A DNA stretch of 64,000 nt from Yersinia enterocolitica (GCA_002082245.2 NBTC02000002.1:3720001-3784000); one strand, 5' to 3'; counted from the first letter of the stretch, positions 40,594 through 53,937 are shown. The notes: generated by a model from the letters alone, not told the origin. Program-made: numbers and translations.

Positions 40594-41374
40594 GATGCTC
40601 CTCCTCTAACTGGCTGAGAAAGCCAGTCAGTGGGCTGGTGGCAATGGCCTTGCCAAACTGTTGGTTGCCAAGCCCCGCCTGACGCGCCAATTCACCGGAT
40701 TCAACCGCCAAACGGAAAGCATGCGCCATGTGTACGGGTGAGCGTGCCACGGCAATTGCGGTATTGACCAGCACGGCATCAGCTCCCAATTCCATTGCCT
40801 CAAGCGCATGGCTTGGCGCACCAATTCCAGCATCGACTACCACGGGCACTTTGGCCTGCTGGATAATGATTTGCAGAAAGTCGCGGGTACGTAAGCCCAA
40901 ATTTGAGCCAATCGGTGCACCCAATGGCATGACGGCAGCGCAGCCTGCTTCTTCCAGCCGCTTGCACAATACCGGGTCCGCACCACAGTAAGGCAAAACA
41001 ACAAATCCCTCTTTCACCAGTATTTCGGCGGCTTTCAGGGTTTCTATTGGGTCAGGCAGTAAATACTTCACATCGGGATGAATTTCCAATTTTATCCAAT
41101 GGGTACCCAGCGCTTCACGCGCCAGACGGGCGGCAAATACAGCCTCTTGCGCAGTTTTGGCCCCCGAGGTATTAGGCAGCAAACGCACACCTAATTGTTG
41201 CAAGGGCGCAAGAATTGCATCGTTCCCTGCCCGTAAATCAACCCGTTTCATCGCCATAGTAATCAGTTGTGACCCCGAGGCGCGCAATGCTTCCAGCATT
41301 AGTTCCGGGGTGGAGAATTTTCCCGTACCGGTAAATAAACGTGAGGTAAAAGTGGTATCGGCGATCTTCAGCAT
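40586..41374 (-). CDS. thiG: Thiazole synthase
   Basis: 262 aa from the ATG at 41374 ([20 protein letters not shown]), 1 base after thiS; an in-frame ATG at 41416 lies inside thiS and is rejected. ThiG is a TIM barrel that joins deoxyxylulose 5-phosphate, dehydroglycine and ThiS thiocarboxylate to form the thiazole phosphate. The Schiff-base lysine is in THWIKLEIH, and phosphate-binding [23 protein letters not shown] follows. Confidence 0.96.
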   Translation of the reverse strand: MLKIADTTFTSRLFTGTGKFSTPELMLEALRASGSQLITMAMKRVDLRAGNDAILAPLQQLGVRLLPNTSGAKTAQEAVFAARLAREALGTHWIKLEIHPDVKYLLPDPIETLKAAEILVKEGFVVLPYCGADPVLCKRLEEAGCAAVMPLGAPIGSNLGLRTRDFLQIIIQQAKVPVVVDAGIGAPSHALEAMELGADAVLVNTAIAVARSPVHMAHAFRLAVESGELARQAGLGNQQFGKAIATSPLTGFLSQLEEEHHV

Positions 41375-41375
41375 G

Positions 41376-41591
41376 TCAGCCCCCGGCAATCGCTTGGAAT
41401 AGCAAAATGTTATCACCCGCGTGTAACTGGCATTTTTCCCAGTCAGTGCGGGGGACGATGACCTGATTAATTGCCAGAGCCGTACCCGGCTGGTGGCGTT
41501 TGAGCTGATTGAGCAGCATTGCCGCAGTGATATTGCTCACCACTTCTAATGGCTGATCATTGAGCACAATCTGTATATAACCCGTTTTCAC
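41376..41591 (-). CDS. thiS: Sulfur carrier protein ThiS
   Basis: 71 aa from a GTG (bases 41591-41589) overlapping the thiF stop as GTGA, with a GGAGG ribosome site 7 bases upstream; the longer ATG start at 41615 lies within thiF. It is a ubiquitin-fold carrier with the diagnostic C-terminal IAGG, whose terminal glycine is adenylated by ThiF and converted to a thiocarboxylate. Core blocks are [12 protein letters not shown] and [14 protein letters not shown]. Confidence 0.9.
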   Translation of the reverse strand: MKTGYIQIVLNDQPLEVVSNITAAMLLNQLKRHQPGTALAINQVIVPRTDWEKCQLHAGDNILLFQAIAGG

Positions 41592-42353
41592 TGTGCACCT
41601 CCGCAGGCAGGGCAATGCTTGGCCCGAGTCAGTTGCAGGGTGCTCCAGCTCTGCTGCTTGCCATCGAATAAGCGTAATTTCCCGCTCAGTGCCGACGGCA
41701 GTCCTGCCAACATCTTGATGGCCTCCAGTGCTTGCAAGGTACCAATGACGCCGACCACCGGCCCCAATACGCCAGCAGTACGGCAGTTACGTTGTGGTAA
41801 TTCTTTATCGGGATATAGACAGGTGTAGCAGCCTTGAGAATAAGGCGGCTCAATCACCAGCAATTGCCCGCTGAATCCCACGGCACTACCGCTAATTAAT
41901 GGTTTTTGTGCAGTGATACAGGCTGAATTTACCTGATGGCGCGTCTCCATGTTGTCGCTGCAATCCAGCACCAAATCAGCGTTAGCTACCGCATCGGCCA
42001 ATGCCGCACCTAGCAGCCGCGTATCAAATGGGACAATTTCAATCAACGGATTGAGGCTTTGCAAATGACGTTGGGCTAACCGTGCTTTACTTTGATTAGC
42101 TGAGGATGTTTGGCTGATATCTGTGGTGCGATACAGGATTTGGCGCTGTAAATTGGTCAGTTCCAGTTGGTCATCATCAGCCAGTAATAGCTTACCGACA
42201 CCGGCTGCCGCCAAATAGAGCGCAGCAGGCGAACCAAGGCCGCCAAGGCCGATAATCAGCACACAGGCACTTTTCAGCTTCAACTGGCCCTCAGGGCCGA
42301 TATCCTCCAGTAATAACTGGCGGCTGTAGCGCAAGAATTCGCTGTCACTCAAC

Positions 42354-42370
<17 letters not shown>
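41588..42370 (-). CDS. thiF: ThiS adenylyltransferase
   Basis: 260 aa from the ATG at 42370 ([19 protein letters not shown]). ThiF adenylates the ThiS C-terminus and takes part in sulfur transfer. The E1-like nucleotide site [34 protein letters not shown] and DCSDNMETR are present, as are the two zinc CXXC pairs (CYTC and CPAC). It overlaps thiE by 17 bases and thiS by 4. Confidence 0.95.
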
Positions 42371-45057
<2,687 letters not shown>

Positions 45058-45162
45058 TTATAGGGAAAATTGCTTGTCTGGAGCTTGGCGGGAGTAACGA
45101 TGTTGGCCAGTAACCGGCAGCTACCTGTAAGGATAAAGACCGGGCCTGTAGCGATAAATTAC

Positions 45163-45270
45163 TCTTGTTCCCTTCGCGGGTATTAACCCGATCAGGTTCC
45201 GCGGATCCCGAATTAACGGTCTCAGCCTGCGTTTGCTTTCCTAAGAAAACAGGTGCTAGGCACTCCGACA
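45163..45270 (-). promoter_or_regulatory. TPP riboswitch (THI element) before thiC
   Basis: Read on the minus strand: GTCGGAGTGCC, then GGCTGAGACC (core CTGAGA at 45225-45220), then GGAACCTGATCGGGTTAATA and CCCGCGAAGGGAACAAG. These are the conserved parts of the thiamine pyrophosphate aptamer, in order. It lies ~125 bases upstream of thiC; TPP binding should lower expression of thiCEFSGH. Whether it acts on translation or termination was not resolved. Confidence 0.95.
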
Positions 45271-45326
45271 AGAAACCCCAGTATATGAGGTTGAATTAAA
45301 ACTACAAGCCCGTGCTGTTCAGCGGG

Positions 45327-45830
45327 CTATTTTACCGGCCCTGTTTGAATAACTGGCTGGGCGGCTTGCCATGACTCGGCTGCCCATTGAATCAATTGAT
45401 CTTCCAAGCGGAAACGGGCATCAAGGGCTTCGCCGATATCAGATAATGCTTGTTGAAACTCGATACAACTGTCCTGATCGATCTCAATGTTGGTATAACG
45501 ATCATGGAATGTCATGATCGTTTGAGTATTATTTTTTAACGCAGGATACACTTTGGTCGTCAGCGCCATTTTTGGGCTAGACGCGCCTTCCACCTGTTTG
45601 ATAATTCTGTCATAGATATGAAAATGCCCGGAAGAGAGATAATCCACTAAATTATGGCAAAAGTTCTCCAGCGCTTTTTCGTTAAGCGGGGTATGCTTTT
45701 CTTTTTGCGGCTTAATACCGATCACTGTGCAATATGAAACTAACAGTTCTTTACGCGCATGAAGCCATTGATCAATTAATTCATTACTGCCGCCAACGCG
45801 TTGAGTCAGGCTTTCTAGTCGGTTGAGCAT
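45327..45830 (-). CDS. rsd: Regulator of sigma D (anti-sigma-70 factor)
   Basis: 167 aa. Rsd is an all-helical protein (Rsd/AlgQ family) that binds sigma-70 region 4 in stationary phase and in E. coli also stimulates SpoT with Hpr. Recognised from [50 protein letters not shown] and [24 protein letters not shown]. It lies between the thi operon and divergent nudC, as in E. coli. Confidence 0.94.
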   Translation of the reverse strand: MLNRLESLTQRVGGSNELIDQWLHARKELLVSYCTVIGIKPQKEKHTPLNEKALENFCHNLVDYLSSGHFHIYDRIIKQVEGASSPKMALTTKVYPALKNNTQTIMTFHDRYTNIEIDQDSCIEFQQALSDIGEALDARFRLEDQLIQWAAESWQAAQPVIQTGPVK

Positions 45831-45928
45831 GAACGACTCCGTGAGTAAGGAAAAGTAATAGTGGGTTACAAAAATGTAACAAGCCGGATTCTAGATTGCC
45901 AGTGAAGTCGAGGTTGTGCAACAACGAT

Positions 45929-46708
45929 ATGGAACTACAACTTACAGGTAAAGAAAGTGGCTGGTGGATTGTCAGTCATGAAAACAAATTATGGTTGCCG
46001 AAAGGGGAGTTACCACAAGGTAATGCCGCTAATTGGTCATTGCAGGGCGCAGCGGCAAGGCAAATCGGTGAATGGCAAGGGCAGGCGGTATGGTTGATCC
46101 GTCAGATGATGTCTACTGATATGGGTTCCGTGCGGCAATTACTGGATGTGGATCGCGGCTTGTTCCAATTGGCTGGGCGTGGTGTGCAACTGGCAGAGTT
46201 TTATCGTTCTCACCGTTTTTGTGGTTATTGCGGTCACCAAATGCAGGCCAGCCGTTCCGAGTGGGCTTGTCTGTGTAATCACTGCCGTGAGCGCTATTAC
46301 CCACAAGTCGCCCCTTGTGTGATTGTTGCCATTCGCCGTGATGATGAAATTTTATTGGCGCAGCATGTACGGCATCGTGGCGGCATTAATACCGTATTGG
46401 CAGGCTTTGTCGAAGTGGGTGAGACTCTGGAGCAGGCGGTTTCCCGTGAAGTTTTAGAAGAAAGTAATATTCACATTAAAAATCTGCGCTACGTAACATC
46501 ACAGCCTTGGCCGTTCCCCCATTCACTGATGATGGCGTTTATGGCCGAGTATGACAGTGGTGAATTGCGACATGACCCTAAAGAGCTGCTAAATGCCGGT
46601 TGGTATCGTTATGACCAATTGCCATTACTGCCGCCGCCAGGCACCGTAGCACGACGATTAATTGAAGATACCGTGGTGTTATGCCGCGAGCACCGTGAGT
46701 TGATCTAA
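45929..46708 (+). CDS. nudC: NAD-capped RNA hydrolase / NADH pyrophosphatase NudC
   Basis: 259 aa from the ATG at 45929 ([25 protein letters not shown]). It removes NAD caps from RNA and hydrolyses NADH. Zinc ribbon: [22 protein letters not shown] (~98-118). The Nudix box [20 protein letters not shown] and NudC-specific [14 protein letters not shown] (the SQPWPFPxS element) are intact. An upstream in-frame ATG at 45896 is unlikely. Next gene hemE begins 172 bases later. Confidence 0.95.
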   Translation: MELQLTGKESGWWIVSHENKLWLPKGELPQGNAANWSLQGAAARQIGEWQGQAVWLIRQMMSTDMGSVRQLLDVDRGLFQLAGRGVQLAEFYRSHRFCGYCGHQMQASRSEWACLCNHCRERYYPQVAPCVIVAIRRDDEILLAQHVRHRGGINTVLAGFVEVGETLEQAVSREVLEESNIHIKNLRYVTSQPWPFPHSLMMAFMAEYDSGELRHDPKELLNAGWYRYDQLPLLPPPGTVARRLIEDTVVLCREHRELI

Positions 46709-46880
46709 TCAGAAGGGAGTGCTGAAGCGCTAACCTCATAGCCGACGCAGTTTAAACCCCACGAGAGTGAGTCATTATCACGCCCTTAATAGCGGCGGCA
46801 GTTAGCAGGAAAGTATTATCTGACATGCTACAATATGGTCCGCTAAAAGATGGCCGCCAGATAATTAAGGGAGCTCCACC

Positions 46881-47948
46881 ATGAATGAGTTGAAAAACGA
46901 TCGCTATCTGCGAGCCTTATTGCGTCAACCGGTAGATGTAACGCCGGTATGGATGATGCGTCAGGCGGGCCGTTATTTGCCGGAATATAAAGCTACCCGC
47001 GCGGTTGCCGGGGATTTTATGTCGCTGTGCAAAAATGCGGAACTGGCTTGTGAAGTGACGATGCAGCCATTACGTCGCTATCCATTGGACGCCGCGATTC
47101 TGTTTTCAGACATTCTGACCATCCCCGATGCTATGGGGCTGGGGCTCTATTTTGAAACCGGTGAAGGCCCACGCTTCCAATCCCCGATTACTTGTCGCGC
47201 CGACGTCGAAAAGTTACCCATCCCCGACCCAGAACAGGAATTGGGTTATGTGATGAACGCGGTAAGAACCATTCGCCGTGAGCTGAAAGGTGCGGTGCCA
47301 TTAATTGGTTTTTCCGGCAGCCCATGGACGCTGGCAACCTATATGGTTGAAGGTGGTAGTAGCAAAGCGTTTACCAAACTGAAGAAAATGATGTATGCCG
47401 AGCCGCAAACCCTGCATCTGCTACTGGATAAACTGGCCGATAGCGTCATCTTGTATCTCAATGCGCAAATCAAAGCTGGCGCTCAATCTGTGATGGTGTT
47501 TGATACTTGGGGCGGGGTACTGACAGGGCGTGATTATCTTGAATTCTCCTTGAACTACATGCATAAAATCGTCGATGGCCTGATCCGCGAAAACGACGGG
47601 CGTCGGGTGCCGGTGACCTTGTTCACCAAAGGTGGCGGGCAATGGCTGGAAGCAATGGCTGCTACCGGTTGTGATGCATTAGGGTTGGATTGGACCACGG
47701 ATATCGGCGATGCGCGCCGTCGGGTGGGTGATAAGGTCGCTCTGCAAGGCAATATGGACCCCTCTGTGCTATACGCACCACCTGCCCGTATTGAGCAGGA
47801 AGTGAGTACTATTCTCGCAAGTTTTGGCCAGGGTGAAGGGCATGTGTTTAATCTGGGGCACGGCATTCATCAGGATGTCCCGCCAGAACATGCAGGGGCT
47901 TTTGTTGATGCAGTGCATACATTATCAAAGCCTTATCATCAAAACTAA
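46881..47948 (+). CDS. hemE: Uroporphyrinogen decarboxylase
   Basis: 355 aa. HemE removes four acetate carboxyls from uroporphyrinogen III to give coproporphyrinogen III in haem synthesis. The N-terminal [15 protein letters not shown] carries the substrate-binding arginines, the catalytic aspartate is in [14 protein letters not shown], and [17 protein letters not shown] and the C-terminal [14 protein letters not shown] are also conserved. An AGGGAG ribosome site precedes the ATG. It is the third haem gene in the window, at a separate locus from hemB and hemG. Confidence 0.97.
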   Translation: MNELKNDRYLRALLRQPVDVTPVWMMRQAGRYLPEYKATRAVAGDFMSLCKNAELACEVTMQPLRRYPLDAAILFSDILTIPDAMGLGLYFETGEGPRFQSPITCRADVEKLPIPDPEQELGYVMNAVRTIRRELKGAVPLIGFSGSPWTLATYMVEGGSSKAFTKLKKMMYAEPQTLHLLLDKLADSVILYLNAQIKAGAQSVMVFDTWGGVLTGRDYLEFSLNYMHKIVDGLIRENDGRRVPVTLFTKGGGQWLEAMAATGCDALGLDWTTDIGDARRRVGDKVALQGNMDPSVLYAPPARIEQEVSTILASFGQGEGHVFNLGHGIHQDVPPEHAGAFVDAVHTLSKPYHQN

Positions 47949-47954
47949 TCGCTT

Positions 47955-48001
47955 ATACCCAAAGTCATTGGGGCGGCAGGTAACCGTACTGTAGCTTCAA
48001 G
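47955..48001. repeat. Internally deleted ERIC-like fragment between hemE and nfi
   Basis: TATACCCAAAGTCATTGG and GCAGGTAA match the outer end of the ERIC element at 63137-63258 (read on the other strand), and GTAGCTTCAAG matches its other subterminal part; the middle is missing. It is ~47 bp, part of the hemE-nfi transcript. Confidence 0.6.
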
Positions 48002-48019
48002 CTCGAGGGAGGTTGGCCG

Positions 48020-48724
48020 ATGATAGATACCAAAGCGTTACGGGCAGAACAGTTACAACGAGCATCTGAAATTATTCTTCACGATGATTTTGATAGTGGG
48101 TCAGTGCACTTTATTGCCGGTGCGGATGTTGGTTTTGAGCAGCAGGGGGAGATTACCCGTGCTGCTATCGCGATTTTGCGTTATCCCTCGCTAGAACTGG
48201 TGGAATATCAGGTTGCCCGCGTGGCAACTTCACTGCCGTATATCCCCGGTTTACTCTCTTTCCGTGAATATCCTGCATTATTAGCCGCCTGGGAGCAGTT
48301 GCAGCAACGGCCTCAACTGGTGTTTGTTGATGGGCAAGGTATCGCACATCCGCGTCGTTTAGGCGTTGCCAGCCATTTTGGGCTGTTGGTTGATGTCCCG
48401 ACCATTGGTGTCGCCAAAAGTCGCCTGTGTGGGCACTCTCTGCCGCTAGAGAGCGATAACGGCGCATTACAACCACTCATTGATGGTGATGAGCAACTTG
48501 GCTGGGTGTGGCGCAGCAAAGTCCGTTGCAATCCACTGTTTATCTCGCCCGGTCATCGGGTCAGTGTTAGCAGTGCTTTGGCGTGGGTACAGGCTTGCAT
48601 GGCGGGCTACCGTTTGCCTGAGCCAACCCGTTGGGCTGATGCTATCGCCTCAAACCGCCCGCAATTTCAGCGTTGGGTGCGGAAAAATCCTGATTTACTT
48701 GGCAACCATAGGGATATGATTTAA
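48020..48724 (+). CDS. nfi: Deoxyinosine 3' endonuclease (endonuclease V)
   Basis: 234 aa. It cuts DNA (and RNA) one base 3' of inosine, starting repair of deaminated adenine. Catalytic acids: D36 in IAGADVGF, E83 in [10 protein letters not shown] and D104 in [20 protein letters not shown]. It follows hemE by 71 bases, as in E. coli (hemE-nfi-yjaG), with a strong GGGAGG ribosome site. Confidence 0.95.
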   Translation: MIDTKALRAEQLQRASEIILHDDFDSGSVHFIAGADVGFEQQGEITRAAIAILRYPSLELVEYQVARVATSLPYIPGLLSFREYPALLAAWEQLQQRPQLVFVDGQGIAHPRRLGVASHFGLLVDVPTIGVAKSRLCGHSLPLESDNGALQPLIDGDEQLGWVWRSKVRCNPLFISPGHRVSVSSALAWVQACMAGYRLPEPTRWADAIASNRPQFQRWVRKNPDLLGNHRDMI

Positions 48725-48769
48725 TTTCGGGTACACTGCCGCGCAGATAATGAATAATGAGAACTTATA

Positions 48770-49360
48770 ATGATACGTAATCCGATTCATCTACGTCTCG
48801 AGAAGCTAGAAAGTTGGCAACACCTGACTTTCATGGCTTGCTTATGCGAGCGGATGTATCCCAACTATCAGCAATTTTGTCTGGAAACTGAATTTGGCGA
48901 CCCGGCTGTTTACCGGCGCATTCTGGACCTGATCTGGGAAACTTTGGTCGTAAAAGACGCAAAAGTTAACTTTGATAGCCAGTTAGAGAAGCTGGAAGAG
49001 GCAATTCCTTCAGCCGATGACTATGCTATCTACGGTGTTTATCCTGCCATCGATGCCTGTATTGCATTGGGCGAGGCCATCCATTCGCGTTTGAGTGGTG
49101 AAACACTGGAACATGCTGTCGCTATCAGCGAAGCATCAATTCGTACCGTTGCAATGTTGGAAATGACGTTGGCCGGTAAAGAAATGACCGATGAAGAACT
49201 GAAAATTTTGCCTGCGATTGAAGAAGAATGGGATATCCAATGGGAGATTTTCCGTCTGTTAGCTGACTGTGAAGAGCGCGACTTAGATCTGATAAAAGGG
49301 CTACGATCTGACCTGCGGGAAGCGGCTGTTAGCAACATTGGCATAAATTTAACGCAATAA
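48770..49360 (+). CDS. yjaG: DUF416 family protein YjaG
   Basis: 196 aa, single-domain protein recognised by position and by HLRLEKLESWQHLTFMACLCERMYPNY. It is predicted all-helical and acidic, with no signal or membrane segment. Its function is unknown. Located between nfi and hupA as in E. coli, probably within the hemE-nfi-yjaG transcript. Confidence 0.9.
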   Translation: MIRNPIHLRLEKLESWQHLTFMACLCERMYPNYQQFCLETEFGDPAVYRRILDLIWETLVVKDAKVNFDSQLEKLEEAIPSADDYAIYGVYPAIDACIALGEAIHSRLSGETLEHAVAISEASIRTVAMLEMTLAGKEMTDEELKILPAIEEEWDIQWEIFRLLADCEERDLDLIKGLRSDLREAAVSNIGINLTQ

Positions 49361-49548
49361 GGCAAGAAAACGTGATTTAACGCCTGATTTGTCACGTCTT
49401 AAGGCTTCACATCTGCCCCCTGTCTGTTCTACATTTGGGGGGCGAAAAAAAGTGGCTATCGGTGCGTGTATGCAGGAGAGTGCTGTCCATCGGCATATCC
49501 GTCGCACTCGATGCTTTGCAAACGATAAACACACTGTAAGGATAACTT

Positions 49549-49824
49549 ATGAATAAGACTCAACTGATTGACGTAATCGCGGACAAAGCGGACCTTTCTA
49601 AAGCACAAGCTAAAGCTGCTTTGGAATCCACACTGGCTGCAATTACCGAATCTCTGAAAGACGGTGATCCAGTACAATTGGTTGGTTTTGGTACTTTCAA
49701 GGTAAACCATCGTAATGAGCGCACTGGCCGCAACCCACAGACTGGTAAAGAAATCAAAATTGCTGCAGCTAATGTGCCAGCGTTTGTTTCTGGTAAAGCA
49801 CTGAAAGATTCTGTTAAATCTTAA
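49549..49824 (+). CDS. hupA: DNA-binding protein HU-alpha
   Basis: 91 aa, one serine longer than E. coli HU-alpha at the C-terminus. HU is the abundant nucleoid protein that bends DNA; HU-alpha pairs with HU-beta. The dimer core [20 protein letters not shown] and the DNA-grasping arm with [10 protein letters not shown] are intact, including the proline that intercalates. A ~190-base upstream region with its own promoter is likely; a TAAGGATAA ribosome site precedes the ATG. Confidence 0.97.
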   Translation: MNKTQLIDVIADKADLSKAQAKAALESTLAAITESLKDGDPVQLVGFGTFKVNHRNERTGRNPQTGKEIKIAAANVPAFVSGKALKDSVKS

Positions 49825-49828
49825 TAGT

Positions 49829-50530
49829 GTGTCAGTGAAAATAATAAGCAGGGGGGTGGCAAAGCCCCTTTTGTTTATGCAGCGGGTGCTGATGACCCTC
49901 GGTTTAGCCTTTGGTCTCAGCGCCTGTAGCAGTCAGTCAGGTTCCCCTCAATTTAGTGCCAGCGGATATATCGCCGATAGCGGTGTCGTTCGTTTATGGC
50001 GTCAGGATAATGCGCAGCAGCAGCCACAAGTGCTGATGAGCGTCTACAGCCCCTATTCCGGGGACAACACTCGCGTAACCTTCTACGAATATCAAAATGG
50101 CATTTTGCGGGAAATTCGGCGCAACGATTTGGGTCATAACCCGCAGAGCGTCGAGCTGCGTTTTGATGAACAAGGACAGGTGAGTTTTATGCAGCGCCAG
50201 TTGGCCGAACGGCGTGAGCAGCTCTCTGCGGATAATATCGCGGTCTATCAGTTGGAAGCGAAACGAATTCTCGAACAGAGCAGTGCACTGCGCGCCGGAA
50301 ATGTCAGGTTAATTCAGGGACAGTGGCGAGATGGTGTGGTTACCACCTGTGATAAGAAGACGTTGCGATTGAAAGTTGACGATAACTCACAGGCATGGCT
50401 GAGCAAACGGGGAGAGGGCAGTGCGCAACCTCTGGGCGTCGCGTGGTTGGATTCGTCGGAGGGTCAGCAATTGCTGTTGGTTGCCAATCAGGACTTCTGC
50501 CGCTGGGAGCCGACAGCCGGTAGTTTGTGA
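49829..50530 (+). CDS. yjaH: DUF1481 family lipoprotein YjaH
   Basis: 233 aa, starting from a conservative TTG/GTG/ATG choice: the N-terminus as given has a hydrophobic signal (VLMTLGLAFGLSAC) with the lipobox LSAC, so it should be a lipoprotein with mature N-terminus CSSQSGS; the next ATG (in MQRVLM) would still give a complete signal. Function unknown. It lies 4 bases after hupA, as in E. coli where yjaH follows hupA. The zraPSR genes that follow in E. coli are absent here; purD (minus strand) is next. Confidence 0.85.
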   Translation: MSVKIISRGVAKPLLFMQRVLMTLGLAFGLSACSSQSGSPQFSASGYIADSGVVRLWRQDNAQQQPQVLMSVYSPYSGDNTRVTFYEYQNGILREIRRNDLGHNPQSVELRFDEQGQVSFMQRQLAERREQLSADNIAVYQLEAKRILEQSSALRAGNVRLIQGQWRDGVVTTCDKKTLRLKVDDNSQAWLSKRGEGSAQPLGVAWLDSSEGQQLLLVANQDFCRWEPTAGSL

Positions 50531-50585
50531 GACCTGATAAGAAGCAGGGCACAGCAAGCTGCGCCCGTAGAATACAAGGGTAGAT

Positions 50586-51872
50586 TTATTTACCGCGAGC
50601 AATCGCCCGATAACCAATGTCTTTACGGTAGAAAGCCCCTTCCCACTGAATATTTTCAGCTAACCGATACGCGTTTTGCTGTGCCTGGGCGACGGTGGCA
50701 CCCAGCGCAGTTACACACAATACGCGACCGCCGCTAGTGACGACTTCATTATTGCCATTCAGTTTGGTTCCGGCGTGGAACACTTTACCGTCAGCTACCT
50801 CCTGCTGTGGTAATCCATGAATGACATCACCGTGGCGATAATCTGCCGGATAACCGCCAGCGGCCAACACCACACCCAGCGATGGACGCTCATCCCAGTC
50901 AGAGGTCTTCTCATTCAATTTGCCTTGCGCACCGGCTAAGCACAATTCAACCAAGTCTGAACGCATGCGTAGCATGATGGGTTGAGTTTCCGGGTCACCA
51001 AAGCGACAGTTGAACTCAATCACTTTTGGTTGCCCGTCAGCGGAAATCATCAGACCGGCATAGAGGAAGCCGGTATAGACATTACCTTCTGCCGCCATAC
51101 CGCGCACTGTCGGCCAGATAACACTTTCCATCACTCGCTGATGAACTTCATCAGTGACTACCGGTGCCGGGGAATATGCCCCCATACCACCGGTATTCGG
51201 GCCGGTATCACCATCGCCAACCCGCTTATGGTCCTGGCTGGTGGCCATTGGTAATACATTTTCACCATCAACCATCACGATAAAGCTGGCTTCTTCGCCG
51301 TCGAGAAACTCTTCCACCACGATACGGTGGCCTGCATCACCAAAGGCATTGCCTGCCAGCATGTCATGAACGGCGGTTTCTGCTTCTTCCAACGTCATCG
51401 CAACAATCACGCCTTTACCGGCGGCCAGCCCATCTGCCTTAATCACGATCGGTGCACCGATTTCACGAACATAGGCTAAAGCAGGCTCCACCTCGGTGAA
51501 GTTCTGGTAAAACGCAGTTGGGATATTGTGGCGCGCCAGGAAGTCTTTCGTGAAAGCTTTAGATCCTTCCAACTGAGCCGCGGCTTGCGTTGGCCCAAAA
51601 ATGGTCAAACCGGCTGCGCGGAAAGCATCAACCACACCAATAACTAACGGTGCTTCCGGGCCGACAATGGTCAGGCCAATATCATGGTTCTGGGCAAAGG
51701 CCAACAGACCCGCAATATCCGTTGCCGCGATATCGACATTTTCTAAACCAGATTCTAGCGCTGTGCCGGCATTGCCCGGTGCGACATAAATTTTGCCCGC
51801 TAAAGGCGACTGTGCTGCTTTCCAGCCCAGCGCATGTTCACGCCCGCCATTACCAATAATCAAAATATTCAT
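50586..51872 (-). CDS. purD: Phosphoribosylamine-glycine ligase (GAR synthetase)
   Basis: 428 aa. Second step of de novo purine synthesis: joins glycine to phosphoribosylamine with ATP. An ATP-grasp enzyme, with N-terminal MNILIIGNGGREHALGWKAAQS, the ATP-binding PIVIKADGLAAGKGVIVA, the conserved GGMGAYSPAP and EFNCRFGDPETQ (metal ligands). Second gene of purHD, 25 bases after purH. Confidence 0.97.
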   Translation of the reverse strand: MNILIIGNGGREHALGWKAAQSPLAGKIYVAPGNAGTALESGLENVDIAATDIAGLLAFAQNHDIGLTIVGPEAPLVIGVVDAFRAAGLTIFGPTQAAAQLEGSKAFTKDFLARHNIPTAFYQNFTEVEPALAYVREIGAPIVIKADGLAAGKGVIVAMTLEEAETAVHDMLAGNAFGDAGHRIVVEEFLDGEEASFIVMVDGENVLPMATSQDHKRVGDGDTGPNTGGMGAYSPAPVVTDEVHQRVMESVIWPTVRGMAAEGNVYTGFLYAGLMISADGQPKVIEFNCRFGDPETQPIMLRMRSDLVELCLAGAQGKLNEKTSDWDERPSLGVVLAAGGYPADYRHGDVIHGLPQQEVADGKVFHAGTKLNGNNEVVTSGGRVLCVTALGATVAQAQQNAYRLAENIQWEGAFYRKDIGYRAIARGK

Positions 51873-51897
51873 CAGATGACTCCGTTAAGCGGGTTAA

Positions 51898-53487
51898 TTA
51901 ATGGCGGAAATGGCGCATGTCGGTAAAGATCATAGCGATGCCATGCTCATCAGCCGCAGCAATGACTTCATCGTCACGGATTGAACCGCCCGGTTGGATA
52001 ACACAACTGATCCCGACAGATGCAGCAGCATCGATACCGTCACGGAACGGGAAGAAAGCATCGGAGGCCATGGCAGAACCGGCCACTTCTAATCCTTCAT
52101 CCGCTGCTTTGATACCAGCGATTTTGGCAGAATAGACACGGCTCATTTGGCCTGCGCCTATACCGATAGTCATATTGTCGCGCGCATAGACAATGGCATT
52201 GGATTTTACGAACTTGGCTACTTTCCAGCAGAACAGTGCATCACGCAGTTCTTGCTCCGTCGGCTGGCGCTTGGACACCACACGCAGATCGGCTGCAGTC
52301 ACCATACCTAAATCGCGGTCTTGGACCAGCAAACCACCATTGACGCGTTTGAAGTCCAGACCGGTAGCACGCTCCTGCCACTGGCCACAGGTCAGAACAC
52401 GGACATTTTGTTTGGCGGCGAGCAATGCCAGTGCTTCAGCGCTGACCGCGGGTGCAATAATGACTTCAACAAACTGGCGGCTGATAATGGCGCTGGCGGT
52501 TTCGGCATCCAATTCACGGTTAAAGGCAATAATGCCGCCGAAAGCAGAGGTTGGGTCAGTTTTATAGGCTTTTTCATAAGCGGCGAGCAGAGAATCAGCA
52601 ATCGCCACGCCGCATGGGTTGGCATGTTTGACGATCACACAGGCAGGCTCACTGAACTCTTTCACACATTCTAACGCCGCATCGGTATCTGCGATGTTGT
52701 TATAGGAGAGCGCTTTACCCTGTAATTGCTGTGCGGTAGCCACAGATGCCTCTTTAACCTCTTCTTCTATATAGAAGGCCGCTTGCTGGTGGCTGTTTTC
52801 ACCATAGCGCATATCTTGTTTCTTTATATAGTTAAGATTCAGGGTGCGTGGGAAGTGGCCTGATGGTTGCTCTGTGTCACCATGATAAGCTGGCACCAGC
52901 GCGCCGAAGTAGTTGGCGATCATGCTGTCGTAGGCGGCGGTATGTTCAAACGCCTTGATAGCCAGATCAAAGCGGGTTGGATACGTCAACGAACCCTCAT
53001 TATTATCTAGCTCAGTAATAATGGCGGGGTAGTCACTACTCTTGACCACGATAGCGACATCTTTATGGTTCTTGGCAGCGGAGCGCACCATGGTAGGACC
53101 ACCGATATCGATATTCTCAACTGCATCTTCCAGTGAGCAATCCGGGCGAGCAACTGTCTGAGCGAACGGATATAGATTCACGACAACAATATCAATCGGC
53201 TGAATGCCATGTTGAGCCATGATGCCATCATCCTGACCACGGCGCCCCAAGATGCCGCCATGCACTTTTGGATGCAACGTTTTAACGCGTCCGTCCATCA
53301 TTTCCGGGAAACCGGTATAGTCAGAAACCTCAGTGACGGGCAGACCCGCATCGGCCAGCAGGCGGGCAGTTCCACCGGTGGAAAGTAACTCGATGCCACG
53401 CTGAGAAAGTGCGGCGGCGAATTCGATGATACCGGCTTTGTCAGACACACTGAGTAGAGCACGGCGGATTGGGCGGCGTTGTTGCAT
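51898..53487 (-). CDS. purH: Bifunctional AICAR transformylase/IMP cyclohydrolase
   Basis: 529 aa from the ATG at 53487 ([20 protein letters not shown]), the E. coli length; an in-frame ATG at 53529 is rejected. Catalyses the last two steps of IMP synthesis. The N-terminal IMP cyclohydrolase domain (~1-200) has [26 protein letters not shown], and the C-terminal transformylase domain has the folate-site lysine-histidine pair in [10 protein letters not shown] and [12 protein letters not shown]. First gene of purHD, with a PurR box ~290 bases upstream. Confidence 0.97.
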   Translation of the reverse strand: MQQRRPIRRALLSVSDKAGIIEFAAALSQRGIELLSTGGTARLLADAGLPVTEVSDYTGFPEMMDGRVKTLHPKVHGGILGRRGQDDGIMAQHGIQPIDIVVVNLYPFAQTVARPDCSLEDAVENIDIGGPTMVRSAAKNHKDVAIVVKSSDYPAIITELDNNEGSLTYPTRFDLAIKAFEHTAAYDSMIANYFGALVPAYHGDTEQPSGHFPRTLNLNYIKKQDMRYGENSHQQAAFYIEEEVKEASVATAQQLQGKALSYNNIADTDAALECVKEFSEPACVIVKHANPCGVAIADSLLAAYEKAYKTDPTSAFGGIIAFNRELDAETASAIISRQFVEVIIAPAVSAEALALLAAKQNVRVLTCGQWQERATGLDFKRVNGGLLVQDRDLGMVTAADLRVVSKRQPTEQELRDALFCWKVAKFVKSNAIVYARDNMTIGIGAGQMSRVYSAKIAGIKAADEGLEVAGSAMASDAFFPFRDGIDAAASVGISCVIQPGGSIRDDEVIAAADEHGIAMIFTDMRHFRH

Positions 53488-53542
53488 GGTTTTATCCCTT
53501 GGCTTTGGAGTCGCAGTTATTCTTCGCAATCATTCAATAGAG

Positions 53543-53605
53543 CGTTATCTGAATCCTACCTTCTTATATAGATAACTATATAGAGAGGAACAAACTCAGA
53601 TAACG
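53543..53605. repeat. Nested inverted repeats in the purH leader
   Basis: Outer arms CGTTATCTGA (53543-53552) and TCAGATAACG (53596-53605), 10 of 10 complementary; inner arms TATATAG (53565-53571) and CTATATA (53576-53582) with a 4-base loop. The two can form one interrupted stem in the purHD message 56-118 bases before the purH start. There is no T-run, so not an obvious terminator. Confidence 0.6.
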
Positions 53606-53776
53606 TCCCAAATAGGGAGCAATGCCACTCTTTGCTGCTTTCAGCAGGGCGATTCATCCTCTACCACAATAAAATACGCTTTATCCTGAGTGGTATTCCC
53701 CAGTTTTATAAAAAATCACATCATGTCATCGATATTTTGCCGACAAGGTCACTCTTTTTCGCCGCGGGGAATTGTA

Positions 53777-53792
53777 GCGAAAACGATTGCGT
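53777..53792. promoter_or_regulatory. PurR box upstream of purHD
   Basis: GCGAAAACGATTGCGT matches the PurR consensus ACGCAAACGTTTGCGT at 13 of 16 positions, including the central ACG. It lies 290 bases upstream of the purH start codon on the minus strand, implying a long leader. Purine repression through hypoxanthine- or guanine-bound PurR is expected. Confidence 0.75.
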
Positions 53793-53909
53793 GATGCTCG
53801 TCAATTTTGAGTGCAGATTCAATCTGTGGATAAGTTTGTGCACAACTGGGTATAAAGCGGGGTTTTGCTGTGGAATGCAGCAAACAGTCATTTTTATTGA
53901 AATTAGCGG

Positions 53910-53937
53910 TTGCGGGCGGCGCGGAACTCCCTATAAT
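53910..53937 (+). promoter_or_regulatory. rrn P1 promoter (second rRNA operon)
   Basis: -35 TTGCGG (53910-53915), 16-bp spacer, -10 TATAAT (53932-53937), context AACTCCCTATAATGCGC as in the first operon. The upstream sequence is AT-rich and differs from that of the first operon. Confidence 0.85.
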
